A model generated the notes under the pieces. The model was not told where the DNA came from and searched no databases. It worked only from the letters and a program-made list of their open reading frames with translations. From Bradyrhizobium sp. CIAT3101 (GTDB lineage: Bacteria; Pseudomonadota; Alphaproteobacteria; Rhizobiales; Xanthobacteraceae), in NCBI RefSeq assembly GCF_029714945.1, contig NZ_CP121634.1, positions 1,943,001-2,007,000 of the forward strand: a stretch of DNA of 64,000 nucleotides, in the 5' to 3' direction. Positions 17,792 through 27,270 of this stretch are shown piece after piece; position 1 is the first letter of the stretch, and the number at the start of each line of letters is the position of its first letter. The translations under genes were made by a program, and so were the position numbers.

Positions 17792-17862
17792 CTACGGTTC
17801 GCTCGCGCTGGTGCCGCATCTGTAGTGCCCCGTCCCAGAAAGGCACTGCTCACAAAATAATA

Positions 17863-17883
17863 ACGCGGGCCCGGGGCCCGCGT
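17863..17883 (-). terminator. Rho-independent terminator of rpsU
   Basis: A perfect 10-base-pair stem, ACGCGGGCCC / GGGCCCGCGT, with a one-base centre. On the minus strand it lies 33 bases after the rpsU stop and is followed by TTATTATTTT. Confidence 0.85.
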
Positions 17884-17916
17884 CATTGAAAACTCAGTCC
17901 TGCAACGTCGGCAAGA

Positions 17917-18213
17917 TCAGCGCGGTCCGCGCGGACCTGCACCGGGGCCGCCACGGCCACCACGCTCGCCACCGGGGCCAGCGCCGAACACCGGCTTCGG
18001 CTTCATCGGCAGCAGGCCTTCGCGCTGCAGCTTCTTGCGGGCCAGCTTGCGCGCACGGCGCACGGCTTCGGCCTTTTCGCGGGCCTTCTTCTCGGAGGGC
18101 TTCTCGTAGTGACCGCGGAGCTTCATCTCGCGGAAAATACCCTCGCGCTGCATCTTCTTCTTCAGCGCCTTGAGGGCTTGGTCGACATTGTTATCGCGAA
18201 CGAGAACCTGCAC
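17917..18213 (-). CDS. rpsU: 30S ribosomal protein S21
   Basis: 98 residues. The start is GTG at 18213, preceded on the minus strand by GAAGAGGA. The sequence [19 protein letters not shown], then [17 protein letters not shown] and [12 protein letters not shown], is diagnostic for bS21. S21 sits near the 3' end of 16S rRNA and helps initiation. The C-terminal 25 residues are a Gly/Arg-rich tail ([10 protein letters not shown]), an alphaproteobacterial extension relative to the roughly 70-residue Escherichia coli protein. It has its own terminator. Confidence 0.97.
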   Translation of the reverse strand: MQVLVRDNNVDQALKALKKKMQREGIFREMKLRGHYEKPSEKKAREKAEAVRRARKLARKKLQREGLLPMKPKPVFGAGPGGERGGRGGPGAGPRGPR

Positions 18214-18473
18214 GCGGCATCCTCTTCAGTGGATCGGATTTGAATTCTGGTAAGTCAAAGGGGATGGCAAAAAGCGCAAGCCCTTAACCTTGAGGGCGCG
18301 GATGTATCAGACAAAACCCGCCATGTCCACCTGCCAAGCGGGGTTTCGGGCCAAGTTCAGCCATTAAATGCGGCGAAAATGCTCTCTTGCGGCCTCGATT
18401 TGGGAGATTCGGCGCCAAAACGGGGCCGCAGCGGACATTGTTCCGGAATCTTGGAAATCAGGGGAGACGCCAC

Positions 18474-19196
18474 ATGGATATGAAGAAATACGCGGCCGAG
18501 GCCATCGGCACATTCTGGCTCACATTCGCAGGCTGCGGCAGCGCGGTCATCGCGGCCGGCTTTCCGCAGGTCGGCATCGGCCTGGTCGGTGTGTCCCTGG
18601 CCTTCGGCTTGAGCGTCGTCACCATGGCCTATGCGATCGGCCATATCTCGGGCTGCCATCTCAACCCGGCCGTCACGGTCGGCCTTGCCGCCGGTGGACG
18701 CTTTCCGGCAGGCCAGATCCTGCCTTACGTGATTGCGCAGGTCTGCGGCGCGATCGTCGCCGCCGAGCTGCTCTATGTGATCGCCAGTGGTGCGCCCGGC
18801 TTCGAAGTCACCAAGGGCTTCGCCTCCAACGGCTATGACGCGCATTCGCCCGGCCAGTACAGCATGGTGGTCTGCTTCGTGACCGAAGTGGTGATGACCA
18901 TGATGTTTCTGTTCGTCATCATGGGCGCGACCCACGGCCGCGCGCCCGCGGGCTTTGCGCCGCTCGCGATCGGACTTGCGCTGGTGATGATCCATCTCGT
19001 CAGCATCCCCGTCACCAACACGTCGGTGAACCCGGCGCGCAGCACGGGGCCTGCGCTGTTCGTCGGCGGCTGGGCCCTGGCGCAGCTCTGGCTGTTCTGG
19101 GTCGCGCCGTTGATCGGTGGCGCGCTGGGCGGAGTGATCTATCGCTGGCTCAGCGAGGAGCCCTCGGGCGTCGTCGCAGGCGTGAAGACGGCCTAG
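18474..19196 (+). CDS. aqpZ: Aquaporin Z
   Basis: 240 residues from the ATG at 18474 (GGGGAG upstream). Six membrane helices and both pore motifs are present: HLNPAVTVG near residue 62 and SVNPARSTG near 186. The arginine following the second NPA and the His residues of the AqpZ selectivity filter fit a water channel rather than a glycerol facilitator. The stop codon touches a repeat element, and a terminator shared with purK follows. Confidence 0.95.
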   Translation: MDMKKYAAEAIGTFWLTFAGCGSAVIAAGFPQVGIGLVGVSLAFGLSVVTMAYAIGHISGCHLNPAVTVGLAAGGRFPAGQILPYVIAQVCGAIVAAELLYVIASGAPGFEVTKGFASNGYDAHSPGQYSMVVCFVTEVVMTMMFLFVIMGATHGRAPAGFAPLAIGLALVMIHLVSIPVTNTSVNPARSTGPALFVGGWALAQLWLFWVAPLIGGALGGVIYRWLSEEPSGVVAGVKTA

Positions 19197-19260
19197 AGCG
19201 TTTTCGAGCGAAGTGGATAGCGGTTCGCGTCGAGAAAACGCGTCAAAACAACAACTCAAA
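19197..19260. repeat. Rhizobial intergenic repeat (GAGCGTTTTCGAGCGAAGTGG type)
   Basis: The stretch beginning AGCGTTTTCGAGCGAAGTGG and ending GAGAAAACGCGTCAAAACAA matches, from memory, a short imperfect palindrome found in very many copies in Bradyrhizobium and other Rhizobiales. The arms GCGTTTTC and GAAAACGC pair. It starts immediately after the aqpZ stop codon. Confidence 0.7.
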
Positions 19261-19264
19261 AAAC

Positions 19265-19290
19265 GGGATCGCAGCTTTTGCTGCGGTCCC
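19265..19290. terminator. Bidirectional hairpin between aqpZ and purK
   Basis: GGGATCGCAGC - TTTT - GCTGCGGTCCC forms an 11-base-pair stem with one mismatch. It lies one base from the purK stop and between two convergent genes. T-runs are weak: CTTGCTTTTTG on the plus side, TTTTTTGAG on the minus side. Confidence 0.7.
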
Positions 19291-19291
19291 C

Positions 19292-20398
19292 TCACTTGCT
19301 TTTTGAAGGCCTGACTTCTGTGACGTGACCCATCTTGCGGCCGGGGCGCGGCGCGCCCTTGCCGTAGATGTGAACGGTTGCGCCCGGCACGCTCAGCCAT
19401 GACTCGTAATCATTGATCTCGTCGCCGATCAGATTGGTCATGGTGACGACCTCACCGTGACGCACCGGCTTGCCGAGCGGCCAGCCGGCAATGGCGCGGA
19501 TATGCTGCTCGAACTGGGAGACCGACGCGCCGTCGAGCGTCCAGTGTCCGGAATTGTGCACGCGCGGAGCGATCTCGTTGACCAGCACCTTCGGCCCGGT
19601 GCCGTTGGCGAGCACGAACATCTCCACCGCCAGCACGCCGACATAGTCGAGCGCGGTCGCGATCTTGCCGGCGATGCTGCGCGCCTCTTCGGCGAGCGAA
19701 TCCGGGATCGGCGCCGGCGCGCGGGAAATCTTCAGAATGTGGTCGCGGTGTTCGTTCTCGGTGACGTCGAAGCATTCGACCTGGCCCGAGGCCGAACGCG
19801 CGGCGATCACGGAGATCTCGCGCTCGTACGGGATGAAGGCTTCCAGGATCGCCGATTTGGTGGCGAGGCTGGTCCAGACTTTCGCGATGTCGTCGCCTTC
19901 GCGGATGATGGCCTGGCCCTTGCCGTCATAGCCGAAGCGGCGGGTCTTCAGCACGGCGGGAAGCCCGATCTTGACGATGGCCTCGCGCAACGAAGCCACC
20001 GAGGTGACGTCGGCGTAAGCGGCAGTGCCAATCCCGAGCCTTGTGACAAAATCCTTTTCGGCGAGCCGGTCCTGGGTGGTCTCGAGGATCTTGCGGTTCG
20101 GCAGCACCGGGCGGCGTGCATCCAGCACCATGGCGGCGGCGGCCGGCACGTTCTCGAATTCGTAGGTGATGACGTCGACGTCGTGCGCGAACATCTCCAG
20201 TGCCTCGACGTCGGCATATTCGGCGCAGGTCGCGTTCAGCACGACGTCGAAGGCCGGCGAATCCGGATCGGGCGAGAACACCTGGCAGCGCAGGCCGAGC
20301 CGTGCGGCGGCCATGGCCAGCATCCGTCCGAGTTGTCCGCCGCCGAGGATTCCGATGGTGTCGCCGGGCTTCAGCTTCACCTGCTTTGCGTCAGTCAC
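19292..20398 (-). CDS. purK: N5-carboxyaminoimidazole ribonucleotide synthase
   Basis: 368 residues, an ATP-grasp enzyme that converts AIR, bicarbonate and ATP to N5-CAIR in purine synthesis. It shows the glycine-rich [13 protein letters not shown] near residues 13-25, [14 protein letters not shown], and [15 protein letters not shown] near 265. The start is GTG at 20398, and that GTGA overlaps the purE stop, so the two are translationally coupled and work in sequence. Confidence 0.96.
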   Translation of the reverse strand: MTDAKQVKLKPGDTIGILGGGQLGRMLAMAAARLGLRCQVFSPDPDSPAFDVVLNATCAEYADVEALEMFAHDVDVITYEFENVPAAAAMVLDARRPVLPNRKILETTQDRLAEKDFVTRLGIGTAAYADVTSVASLREAIVKIGLPAVLKTRRFGYDGKGQAIIREGDDIAKVWTSLATKSAILEAFIPYEREISVIAARSASGQVECFDVTENEHRDHILKISRAPAPIPDSLAEEARSIAGKIATALDYVGVLAVEMFVLANGTGPKVLVNEIAPRVHNSGHWTLDGASVSQFEQHIRAIAGWPLGKPVRHGEVVTMTNLIGDEINDYESWLSVPGATVHIYGKGAPRPGRKMGHVTEVRPSKSK

Positions 20399-20883
20399 GC
20401 CTTGTCCTCCGGGCGCTCGGCAACGGCCTCGGTCTGGGCCTTGCGCCAGGCGGCCAGGCGGTCGGCGAGGGCCGGATCGGACAGCGCCAGCACGGACGCT
20501 GCGAGCAGCGCCGCGTTGATCGCGCCGGCCTTGCCGATCGCGAGCGTGCCGACCGGAATGCCGGCCGGCATCTGAACGATCGAATACAGCGAATCGATGC
20601 CCTTCAGCGTCCTGGACTCGACGGGCACGCCGAACACCGGCAATTCCGTCAGCGCCGCGGCCATGCCGGGCAGATGCGCCGCGCCGCCGGCACCGGCGAT
20701 GATGACCTTGAAACCGGCCGCCTTGGCGCCCTTGGCGAAGGCAAAGAGCCGGTCGGGGGTGCGGTGTGCCGAAACGATGCGGGCGTCGGAGGTGATACCA
20801 AGCGCTGTGAGCGTGTCGGCGGCGTGCCGCATCGTCTCCCAGTCCGACTGGCTTCCCATGATAATGGCGATCGGCGCGGTCAT
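20395..20883 (-). CDS. purE: N5-carboxyaminoimidazole ribonucleotide mutase
   Basis: 162 residues, class I PurE. Motifs include GSQSDWETM (residues 10-18), SAHRTPDRL near 40 and [13 protein letters not shown] near 65. It moves the carboxyl group of N5-CAIR to give CAIR for the next purine step. First gene of the purE-purK pair. Confidence 0.96.
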   Translation of the reverse strand: MTAPIAIIMGSQSDWETMRHAADTLTALGITSDARIVSAHRTPDRLFAFAKGAKAAGFKVIIAGAGGAAHLPGMAAALTELPVFGVPVESRTLKGIDSLYSIVQMPAGIPVGTLAIGKAGAINAALLAASVLALSDPALADRLAAWRKAQTEAVAERPEDKA

Positions 20884-20970
20884 GACGTCAATTGTGCTCG
20901 GAAAACAGAAGGATAGGCCAGATTAACGGTTCCGGCCGGCGGCTCGCAAGGCGGTGGCAAGGAGAAGGGA

Positions 20971-21768
20971 ATGCACTATCCTGTCTTGGTGAATCCCCGC
21001 AAGCCTTCATTGAGCAGGATGCCCATGAAGAAACCAAAAAGGGCGACCGCGGCGAAGGCCAAAAAGGGCCGAAAAACCAGCGGAAGCCGAACGAAAACTG
21101 CACCCAAGCGGGCTGTGGCGCCGCCTCGCGCGCAGGCAGTCCGTGCTGCCAAGGGGACGAGGAAGGAAACCAGGAAAGAGCCGAGCGAGGATACCAGCAA
21201 GGCGACCATCCGCGCCCTGCGGACCAAGCTCACGCAGGCGCTGCGGCGCGTCGTCGAGCTCGAGGCGGCGGCCGACACCGATTTCCTGCTGGACATCCCC
21301 AACCGGCGCGGCTTCGAGCGCGAGCTCCAGCGCGCCGTGGCCTACATGAAGCGCTACCGCGCCAGCGGCGCACTGATCGTGCTCGACGTCGACCGGCTGA
21401 AGCCGATCAACGATTCCTTCGGCCATGCCGCCGGCGACGAGGTGCTGAAGGCAATTGCCGCGACGCTGACACGGCAGATCCGCGCCTCCGACGTGGTCGG
21501 ACGTCTCGGCGGTGACGAGTTTGCCCTGCTGTTGTGGAATCTCAGCGAGACCGATGCCAAGGCGAAGGCCGCGATCTTCGAGCAGGCGATCGACGAATTG
21601 TCCTTTGTCTTTCGCGGCCAGCACGTGACGGCGGGCGCTTCCGCCGGCGTCGCGTTGCTCGGTGCCCAGTCCGATGCCGTCCGCGCGCTGGAGGAGGCCG
21701 ATGCCGCCATGTATGTGCGCAAGGCCCGCCGGCGGCACGAGCCGCGGATCAGGCTCGTGAGCAACTGA
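20971..21768 (+). CDS. Diguanylate cyclase with lysine-rich N-terminal extension
   Basis: 265 residues from the ATG at 20971, which has an excellent AAGGAGAAGGG site. Residues 17-75 are strongly basic (Lys/Arg/Ala), and residues 78-105 a likely coiled coil. The GGDEF domain (about 105-255) has DTDFLLDIPNRRGFERE, the metal-binding VLDVDRLKPIND and an intact GGDEF near residue 184. An RxxD inhibitory site (RASD) lies five residues before it, so the enzyme should make cyclic-di-GMP and be feedback-inhibited. There is no sensory or membrane domain, so the basic tail is the only visible targeting device. Confidence 0.88.
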   Translation: MHYPVLVNPRKPSLSRMPMKKPKRATAAKAKKGRKTSGSRTKTAPKRAVAPPRAQAVRAAKGTRKETRKEPSEDTSKATIRALRTKLTQALRRVVELEAAADTDFLLDIPNRRGFERELQRAVAYMKRYRASGALIVLDVDRLKPINDSFGHAAGDEVLKAIAATLTRQIRASDVVGRLGGDEFALLLWNLSETDAKAKAAIFEQAIDELSFVFRGQHVTAGASAGVALLGAQSDAVRALEEADAAMYVRKARRRHEPRIRLVSN

Positions 21769-21770
21769 TC

Positions 21771-22022
21771 CTACAGCGTGGCCAGATCTTCCGGCACGTT
21801 GCCGAATCTGCGCAGCAGCGTGGCATCGCCGAATTCGCCGGTCATGGGATCGCCGCTGCGGCTGAACGCGACCGCGCCGATATGGCCGGCACCGCGCGAC
21901 AGGGCCTCGGCGCGTCGCAGCGCGGCCGTCGAGCTCTGACACTCCTCGGCGGCGCCCGCGACGGGCGATCCGTCGGCATCGATCAGAAAAGGCATTGCAA
22001 CGTAATAGGTCACATCCGACAT
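21771..22022 (-). CDS. Small conserved-looking protein, unknown function
   Basis: 83 residues starting MSDVTYYVAMPFLIDADGSP with an ATG preceded by CGGAGCAAC. The chain has no signal peptide or membrane helix. The AALRRAEALSRGAGHIGAVAFSR segment (broken here into AALRRAEAL and GHIGAVAFSR) suggests a compact alpha/beta fold, similar in style to proteins that adapt a parameter value to a stored record. I do not recognise the family. Codon use, the start signal and the following co-directional small gene make it likely real. It converges with the cyclase gene with almost no gap. Confidence 0.65.
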   Translation of the reverse strand: MSDVTYYVAMPFLIDADGSPVAGAAEECQSSTAALRRAEALSRGAGHIGAVAFSRSGDPMTGEFGDATLLRRFGNVPEDLATL

Positions 22023-22044
22023 GGCGTTGCTCCGGTGATCAGAA

Positions 22045-22263
22045 CTAGGCGGCGCCGCTCTTGCCCCGCGTCCAGCTGCGCGAGGTCTCGGGAATGCAGC
22101 CGGCGGCGATCGCGGCCTGCAGCTCTTCCAGTTCAGCTTCCAGATATTCGTTGGCCATGATCAGCGCCTTGATGGTGCTGCGCAGATTGCCGTCACACAT
22201 CGCGATCGCCTGATCGCAGGCTTGCTCGTAATAGCTGTTGTCGAGAAGGGCGGGGACTGACAT
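22045..22263 (-). CDS. Small helical protein, unknown function
   Basis: 72 residues, MSVPALLDNSYYEQACDQ, then acidic, leucine- and alanine-rich helices (NEYLEAELEELQAAIAAG) and a short basic tail. No family recognised. It lies 22 bases upstream of the 83-residue protein gene on the same strand, so both are probably one transcript. The two cysteines near residues 16 and 23 are not in a metal-binding spacing I know. Confidence 0.6.
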   Translation of the reverse strand: MSVPALLDNSYYEQACDQAIAMCDGNLRSTIKALIMANEYLEAELEELQAAIAAGCIPETSRSWTRGKSGAA

Positions 22264-22414
22264 CTGCGGTGTCCTTGCGGGTTGTGCGTGCAGGTTTTTC
22301 TTGGGCGATTTCTTGGGTGTTTCCTGGGGCGTCGGCGGCGAGATTTATGTTCCTCTTTTGTTCTTTTTGAGTCAAGCGGATTCATGTGGGCCGCAAGCGG
22401 CGACCGCTCGCGGA

Positions 22415-22621
22415 TCAGGCGATGATGTCGGGCGTTATCTGGTCTTCGATGAAGGCGATGCGGTCGCGCAACAACAGCTTGCGTTTCTTCAACCGCTGTA
22501 ACCGCAATAGGTCGGGGGCGGGCGATTGATGCAGTGCATCGATCGCCGCATCGAGATCTCGGTGTTCCTGCTGCAACCGGGTGAGCTCGGCTTCGAGCTC
22601 ACGCTCGTCTTCATTGGTCAT
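22415..22621 (-). CDS. DUF465 / YdcH-family protein (copy 1)
   Basis: 68 residues. A helical hairpin with the family's basic signature LKKRKLLLRDRIAFIEDQ in the second helix (residues 44-61), preceded by an acidic first helix. DUF465 proteins are short, soluble coiled-coil proteins without known function. It is divergent from a second member at 22949, with 327 bases between them. Confidence 0.82.
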   Translation of the reverse strand: MTNEDERELEAELTRLQQEHRDLDAAIDALHQSPAPDLLRLQRLKKRKLLLRDRIAFIEDQITPDIIA

Positions 22622-22948
22622 GTTTGCGGTGGCCGAAAACCGATTAGCTTGAGATTAAGGCTGTGGATGCCCTGTGGAAATTATCGTCCTTGCGCGGCGT
22701 GATCGCAAGCGATCTGCGACCTTCGCGCACCGCTCTCTCGCAAGATATTTCAACGATTCGCAGCAGTGTCGCGCAAGCGCATTGATATCATGGATCTTTC
22801 ACCGCGTGGTTCCTTACTCACGCTTCATTACATATGAATTTTCAAAAATGACGCTGCGACGACGGATATCCATCGACAGAACGAATCGACGGTGTACACT
22901 TCTTCGTCCGGATCGAATCCAAGGTCACCCCTACCGAGGAGGTTTCGA
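22622..22948. other. Gene-free 327-bp divergent spacer between two DUF465 genes
   Basis: Less GC-rich than the flanks. It must carry promoters for both small genes. A short plus-strand open frame crosses it (from 22674) but has unusual composition for this genome and runs into the ribosome binding site of the next gene, so I do not call it. I see no clear operator. Confidence 0.6.
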
Positions 22949-23131
22949 ATGACAATTCAGGCACATCTGGTTGAATTGGAACGGAAGCACAAAGTTCTCG
23001 AAAACGAATTGCACGAAGCTCTCGTGCACCTTTCAACAGACGACCTGCAAATTGTTGAGTTGAAGCGCCGGAAGTTGATGGTCAAGGACCAGATCGAGCG
23101 TCTGAAGCAAACCGGCGACACGCTTCACTAG
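22949..23131 (+). CDS. DUF465 / YdcH-family protein (copy 2)
   Basis: 60 residues from the ATG at 22949, preceded by a strong GAGGAGG site. MTIQAHLVELERKHKVLENE and then IVELKRRKLMVKDQIERL give the two-helix DUF465 pattern. It is shorter and more basic than copy 1. Function unknown. A hairpin terminator follows. Confidence 0.85.
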   Translation: MTIQAHLVELERKHKVLENELHEALVHLSTDDLQIVELKRRKLMVKDQIERLKQTGDTLH

Positions 23132-23172
23132 TAACCCCCGTAACAGCGTAAAGTTTGATCGTATCCTTTCAG

Positions 23173-23204
23173 GCAGGGATTAGAGCGTTTGCGCTCGTCC
23201 CTGC
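23173..23204 (+). terminator. Terminator-like hairpin after the second DUF465 gene
   Basis: GCAGGGA..GAGCG pairs with CGCTC.TCCCTGC across a short TTTG loop, with a small internal bulge. It sits 42 bases after the stop codon and between convergent genes. No long T-run follows (GTTAGG), so efficiency is uncertain. Confidence 0.6.
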
Positions 23205-23243
23205 TGTTAGGTGCGCGCCGTGCAATGATCGTTGCGCGGCCGC

Positions 23244-24347
23244 TTAAATTTCTGCGAGCTCTGCGACGTGGTCCGCGATCGCGAGCGACGATGTCAGTCC
23301 CGGCGATTCGATGCCGAACAGATTGACCAGACCCGCGACACCATGGTCGCGCGGACCCTGCATCAGGAAATCCTGGGTAGCCACCGCCGGCGGCACGATC
23401 TTCGGGCGGATGCCCGAATAGCTCGGCATCAACGCGCCGTCGGGAAGCGTCGGCCAGTATTTGCGGATCGCAGGATAGAAGCGCTCGGCACGCGACGGAT
23501 CGACTTCATAGTCGATCGTCTCGATCCATTCGACGTCGGGGCCAAAGCGCGCCTGTCCTGCCATGTCCAGGGTGAGATGCACGCCGAGCCCGCCGGGCTC
23601 GGGCACGGGGTAGATCAGGCGCGAGAACGGTGCGCGCGCGTTACAGCTGAAATAGTTTCCCTTGGCGAGATAGGCCGGCGGAATCCGGTCGATCGGCATG
23701 CCGTCGATGTGGCGTGCCACGGTCGTCGCCGAAAGCCCGGCGGCGTTGACGAGCAGGTCGCATTGCAGCGTCATCGGCGCTTCGCCGCCGGCTTCGATCT
23801 CGATCACACCAGCGTCTGCCTTGGCGCGGATCAGCGGCGTGTGAAACGCAAAGGCTGCGCCGGCTTCTTCGGCTTCCCCGCGCAGCGAGAGCATGTAGGC
23901 ATGGCTGTCGATGATGCCGGTCGACGGCGAGAGCAGCGCGGCGTCACAGGCCAGCGCCGGCTCCAGCGCGCGCGCTGCTTCGCCCGAGAGCAACTGCATG
24001 TCGAGCACGCCGTTGGCCTCGGCATGCGCCTTGATCGATTGCAGCTTCTCGGTTTCCTTTGCATTGGTCGCGACGATCAGCTTGCCGCAATTCTTGTGCG
24101 GGATGCCGCGCTCGCCGCAATAACGGTAGAGCGCGTGCTTGCCGCTGACGCACATGCGCGCCATCCAGCTTCCGGCGCGGTAGTAGATTCCGGCATGGAT
24201 CACCTCGCTGTTGCGTGAGGAGGTGATGGTGCCGATGGCCTCGGCCTCTTCGAGCACGATCACTTCGCGCCCGGCCTGGGCCAGCTTCCGGGCCACCGCG
24301 AGCCCGACGACGCCGGCTCCGATGACGACGCAGTCGACCCTATCCAT
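23244..24347 (-). CDS. lhgO: FAD-dependent L-2-hydroxyglutarate oxidase-like enzyme
   Basis: 367 residues of the DAO superfamily. The N-terminus [19 protein letters not shown] carries the FAD-binding GxGxxG at residues 10-15. [15 protein letters not shown] near 43-57 and [28 protein letters not shown] near the C-terminus (cited as [14 protein letters not shown]) are typical of L-2-hydroxyglutarate oxidase/dehydrogenase. The reaction returns L-2-hydroxyglutarate to 2-oxoglutarate with electrons passed to the membrane or oxygen. Substrate is inferred from family resemblance. It is a single-gene unit, divergent from the PAS-GGDEF-EAL gene. Confidence 0.82.
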   Translation of the reverse strand: MDRVDCVVIGAGVVGLAVARKLAQAGREVIVLEEAEAIGTITSSRNSEVIHAGIYYRAGSWMARMCVSGKHALYRYCGERGIPHKNCGKLIVATNAKETEKLQSIKAHAEANGVLDMQLLSGEAARALEPALACDAALLSPSTGIIDSHAYMLSLRGEAEEAGAAFAFHTPLIRAKADAGVIEIEAGGEAPMTLQCDLLVNAAGLSATTVARHIDGMPIDRIPPAYLAKGNYFSCNARAPFSRLIYPVPEPGGLGVHLTLDMAGQARFGPDVEWIETIDYEVDPSRAERFYPAIRKYWPTLPDGALMPSYSGIRPKIVPPAVATQDFLMQGPRDHGVAGLVNLFGIESPGLTSSLAIADHVAELAEI

Positions 24348-24552
24348 GGTTGTGCAGAAGTCCCGTTGAAGTTGCCGAGAGGGCCGGTTTGCCTGGGAAA
24401 CGGGCCGCGCGGCCGTCGTCCATTAAGGAAGCATTTATCATGTCAGGGCAATTGCCGTATTTCGCGTCACATTTTTCTGTTGGGCGTACAGGCGTTTACC
24501 CGATCCAAACCCGTGAAGCCAGACAATCCGCAGTTGAAATCGCGGGTGGCTG

Positions 24553-27237
24553 ATGGCTGAGAAGAACTGGCAGGAAGGCAGCATGCTTCCGATTGCTGTG
24601 CAGGCCGTCGTGTGCCTGGCCAGCGCGGTCGCGCCTTCGCGTGCCTATGCCGACAGCTTCAGTCCGTCGCGCTTTCTTGGCGATCTCGATCCCAATCTGG
24701 TCTGGGAAGCCCTGATCGGGGGCGTGGTCGTCTGCGCGTTCCTGGCCGCCATCGCATTGTGGATCCATTCCGCGCTGCGCCGGAGCAAGCGTTCGCAGTT
24801 GCGACGCAACGCCTTCGTCTCCTCCGCCATGAACAATCTCAACCAGGGCGTGGTGATGACGGATGCGCAGCGGCGCATCATCTTCTGCAACGACCGCTAT
24901 ATCGAGATCTACGGCCTGACGCGCTCGGACCTGTGGACCGGCATGACCGGCTACGACATCCTCGAGTTGCGGCGCCAGCGCGGGGTCCTCGCCGTCTCCG
25001 ATGACGACTTCTACGAGAAAGCGGCAAGCTCCAACGGGCTGATCAGCGAATTGCCTGATGGCCGCGCCATCCTGGTCAAGTATTTCGTGCTGCCGAACGG
25101 CGGCTCCGTGGCCACCCATCTCGACGTCAGCGAGCAGCGCAAGCTGTCGCGGCAGCTCGCCTCGACCAAGCAGTTCCTGGAAACGGTGCTGGACAACGTG
25201 CCGGCCTGCGTGGCCGCGAAAAACATCGAGGACGGCCGCTACATCTTTGCCAACAGCGCCTATGAGCGGTTCTGGGGCTTTTCGCGCGATGAGGTCGTCG
25301 GCAAGAATGCGCGTGAGCTGTTCGGCCCGAAATCGGCTGCCAGCATCGAGGCGACCGACCGGGCCGCGCTGCTGGCGCCGGAGGGACAATATCGCAACGA
25401 ATTCGAGGTTGAGGTCGAACGCGACCAGGCCCGGCGCATGGTGGCCTCGATCCGCATCGTGGTCCGCAACGAGAGCAACAAGCCGGAATTCCTGCTGGTG
25501 GTGTTCGAGGACATCACCGATCGGCAATCGCTGTCGGTGGAGCTGGAGAACACCAAGAAATTCCTCGAGCTGGTGGTCGACAATATTCCGGTGGCGCTGA
25601 TCGTGGAGCAGGTCAAGGACGGCCGCTATCTGCTCGCCAACCGCAGCGCCGAGACGATCCTCAACCGCAGGCGTGAGGAAGCCACTGGCCTGACCGCCTC
25701 CGACATCTTCAATGCCAAGGAAGCCAAGCTGATCATCGCGCGCGACGAGGCCGCGATCAAGAAGCGCGGGATGATCACCGAGGAGCACCCGATCTCCACC
25801 AAGGACGGCCTGCGCCTGTTCCTGACCCGGCGCGCCACGGTGCTCAACGACGCCGGCCAGCCGGAATATCTGATCAAGACCCACGAGGACGTGACCAACC
25901 GCCGGCAGACCGAGTCGCGGATGGCGCACATGGCCTATCATGACGGCCTCACCGATTTGCCGAACCGCGCTGCCTTCCTCCAGGCGTTGAACCAGATGAT
26001 CGAGGCCTGCGAGGGCACCGACGAGGAATTCGCGGTCCTGTGCGTCGACCTCGACGGCCTCAAGGAAGTCAACGACGTGTTCGGCCATGCGCTTGGCGAC
26101 AAGCTGCTGATCGAGGTGGCCCAGCGGTTCCAGGACGCCGCACGTGGCGGCCTGGTGGCGCGCCTCTCCGGCGACGAGTTCGGCCTGATCATCGACGGCA
26201 AGCAGCCCGATGCGGGTCTTGCGCTGGCGCAGCAGCTCGGCGACGCGCTCGCGCCCGAATTCCACATCGATGGCCGCGCCGTCCGTGCCGGCATCACCAC
26301 CGGCATGTCGATCTTCCCGCACAATGGTCCCGACGGTGCGGCGCTGCTCGCCAACGCCGGCGCGGCGCTGTTCCGTGCCAAGCAGAAATCGCGCGGCACC
26401 ATCAGCCTCTACCAGCCCGAGATGGACCAGCAGATCCGCGACCGTCGCGTGCTGCACCAGGATCTGTCGAAGGCGATCAAGAACGGCGAGCTGTCTCTGG
26501 CGTTCCAGCCCCAGGGCATCGCGCGCGACAGCGTCGCCGAGAGCGAGATCATCGGCTTCGAGGCCCTGGCGCGCTGGCAGCATCCGGTGCGCGGCCAGGT
26601 CTCGCCGGCCGAATTCATCCCGATTGCGGAAGAAAGCGGCCTGATCGTCGAAATGGGCGAATGGATCCTGCGCGAGGCTTGCCGCGAGGCGGCGTCGTGG
26701 CCGAAGCCGCTGCAGGTCGCGGTCAATCTGTCGCCGGCTCAGTTCATGCACGGCGACGTGGTCGGGCTCGTCCATGCGATCCTGATCGAGACCGGGCTTG
26801 CCCCCGGCCGGCTCGAGCTCGAAATCACCGAAGGCGTGCTGATCGAGGACTTCGACCGCGGCCTGGCGCTCTTGCGCCGCCTGAAGGCGCTGGGCGTCCG
26901 TATCTCGATGGACGATTTCGGCAGCGGCTATTCCTCGCTGAGCTATCTGCAGGCGTTCCCGTTCGACAAGATCAAGATCGACCGCGCCTTCATCATCAAT
27001 CTCGGCCGCAATCCGCAATCGGCCGCGATCGTCCGTGCCGTGATCGACCTCGGTCACGGCCTCGAAATGTCGATCATCGCCGAGGGCGTCGAGACCATCG
27101 ACCAGCTCGCTTTCCTTGCCAGGGAAGGCTGCGACGGTGTGCAGGGCTATTTGCTCGGCAAGCCGCTGCCCATCGGGAAATATGCCGACCTCGTCGGCCG
27201 CGTCGAGGCCATGGAGCTTGCGCTCAAGACCGGCTAG
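24553..27237 (+). CDS. PAS-GGDEF-EAL cyclic-di-GMP signalling protein
   Basis: 894 residues. An N-terminal hydrophobic segment and a membrane helix (residues about 49-70, ALIGGVVVCAFLAAIALWI) anchor it. Three PAS domains follow (about 85-200, 210-330 and 335-450), each ending in a helix. The GGDEF domain (about 465-620) has LTDLPNRAAFL and VDLDGLKEVND but the active-site loop reads SGDEF near residue 540. The EAL domain (about 640-885) keeps GFEALARW, the EITEG segment and DDFGSGYSSLSYL. The EAL half should hydrolyse c-di-GMP. SGDEF is tolerated in some active cyclases, so the cyclase half may be active or only regulatory. Likely senses redox, oxygen or a small ligand through PAS. Confidence 0.9.
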   Translation: MAEKNWQEGSMLPIAVQAVVCLASAVAPSRAYADSFSPSRFLGDLDPNLVWEALIGGVVVCAFLAAIALWIHSALRRSKRSQLRRNAFVSSAMNNLNQGVVMTDAQRRIIFCNDRYIEIYGLTRSDLWTGMTGYDILELRRQRGVLAVSDDDFYEKAASSNGLISELPDGRAILVKYFVLPNGGSVATHLDVSEQRKLSRQLASTKQFLETVLDNVPACVAAKNIEDGRYIFANSAYERFWGFSRDEVVGKNARELFGPKSAASIEATDRAALLAPEGQYRNEFEVEVERDQARRMVASIRIVVRNESNKPEFLLVVFEDITDRQSLSVELENTKKFLELVVDNIPVALIVEQVKDGRYLLANRSAETILNRRREEATGLTASDIFNAKEAKLIIARDEAAIKKRGMITEEHPISTKDGLRLFLTRRATVLNDAGQPEYLIKTHEDVTNRRQTESRMAHMAYHDGLTDLPNRAAFLQALNQMIEACEGTDEEFAVLCVDLDGLKEVNDVFGHALGDKLLIEVAQRFQDAARGGLVARLSGDEFGLIIDGKQPDAGLALAQQLGDALAPEFHIDGRAVRAGITTGMSIFPHNGPDGAALLANAGAALFRAKQKSRGTISLYQPEMDQQIRDRRVLHQDLSKAIKNGELSLAFQPQGIARDSVAESEIIGFEALARWQHPVRGQVSPAEFIPIAEESGLIVEMGEWILREACREAASWPKPLQVAVNLSPAQFMHGDVVGLVHAILIETGLAPGRLELEITEGVLIEDFDRGLALLRRLKALGVRISMDDFGSGYSSLSYLQAFPFDKIKIDRAFIINLGRNPQSAAIVRAVIDLGHGLEMSIIAEGVETIDQLAFLAREGCDGVQGYLLGKPLPIGKYADLVGRVEAMELALKTG

Positions 27238-27270
27238 TGAGAAGGGCGCATCGCTCCCTTCGACGGCTTC

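Noticed and set aside
22674..22952. 92-codon plus-strand frame in the DUF465 spacer
   Set aside because: Atypical composition, no ribosome binding site, and it overlaps the start signal of the next gene.
24496..27057. 853-codon minus-strand frame opposite the PAS-GGDEF-EAL gene
   Set aside because: No motif can be read in it, whereas the plus-strand frame shows PAS, GGDEF-type and EAL motifs with proper start.
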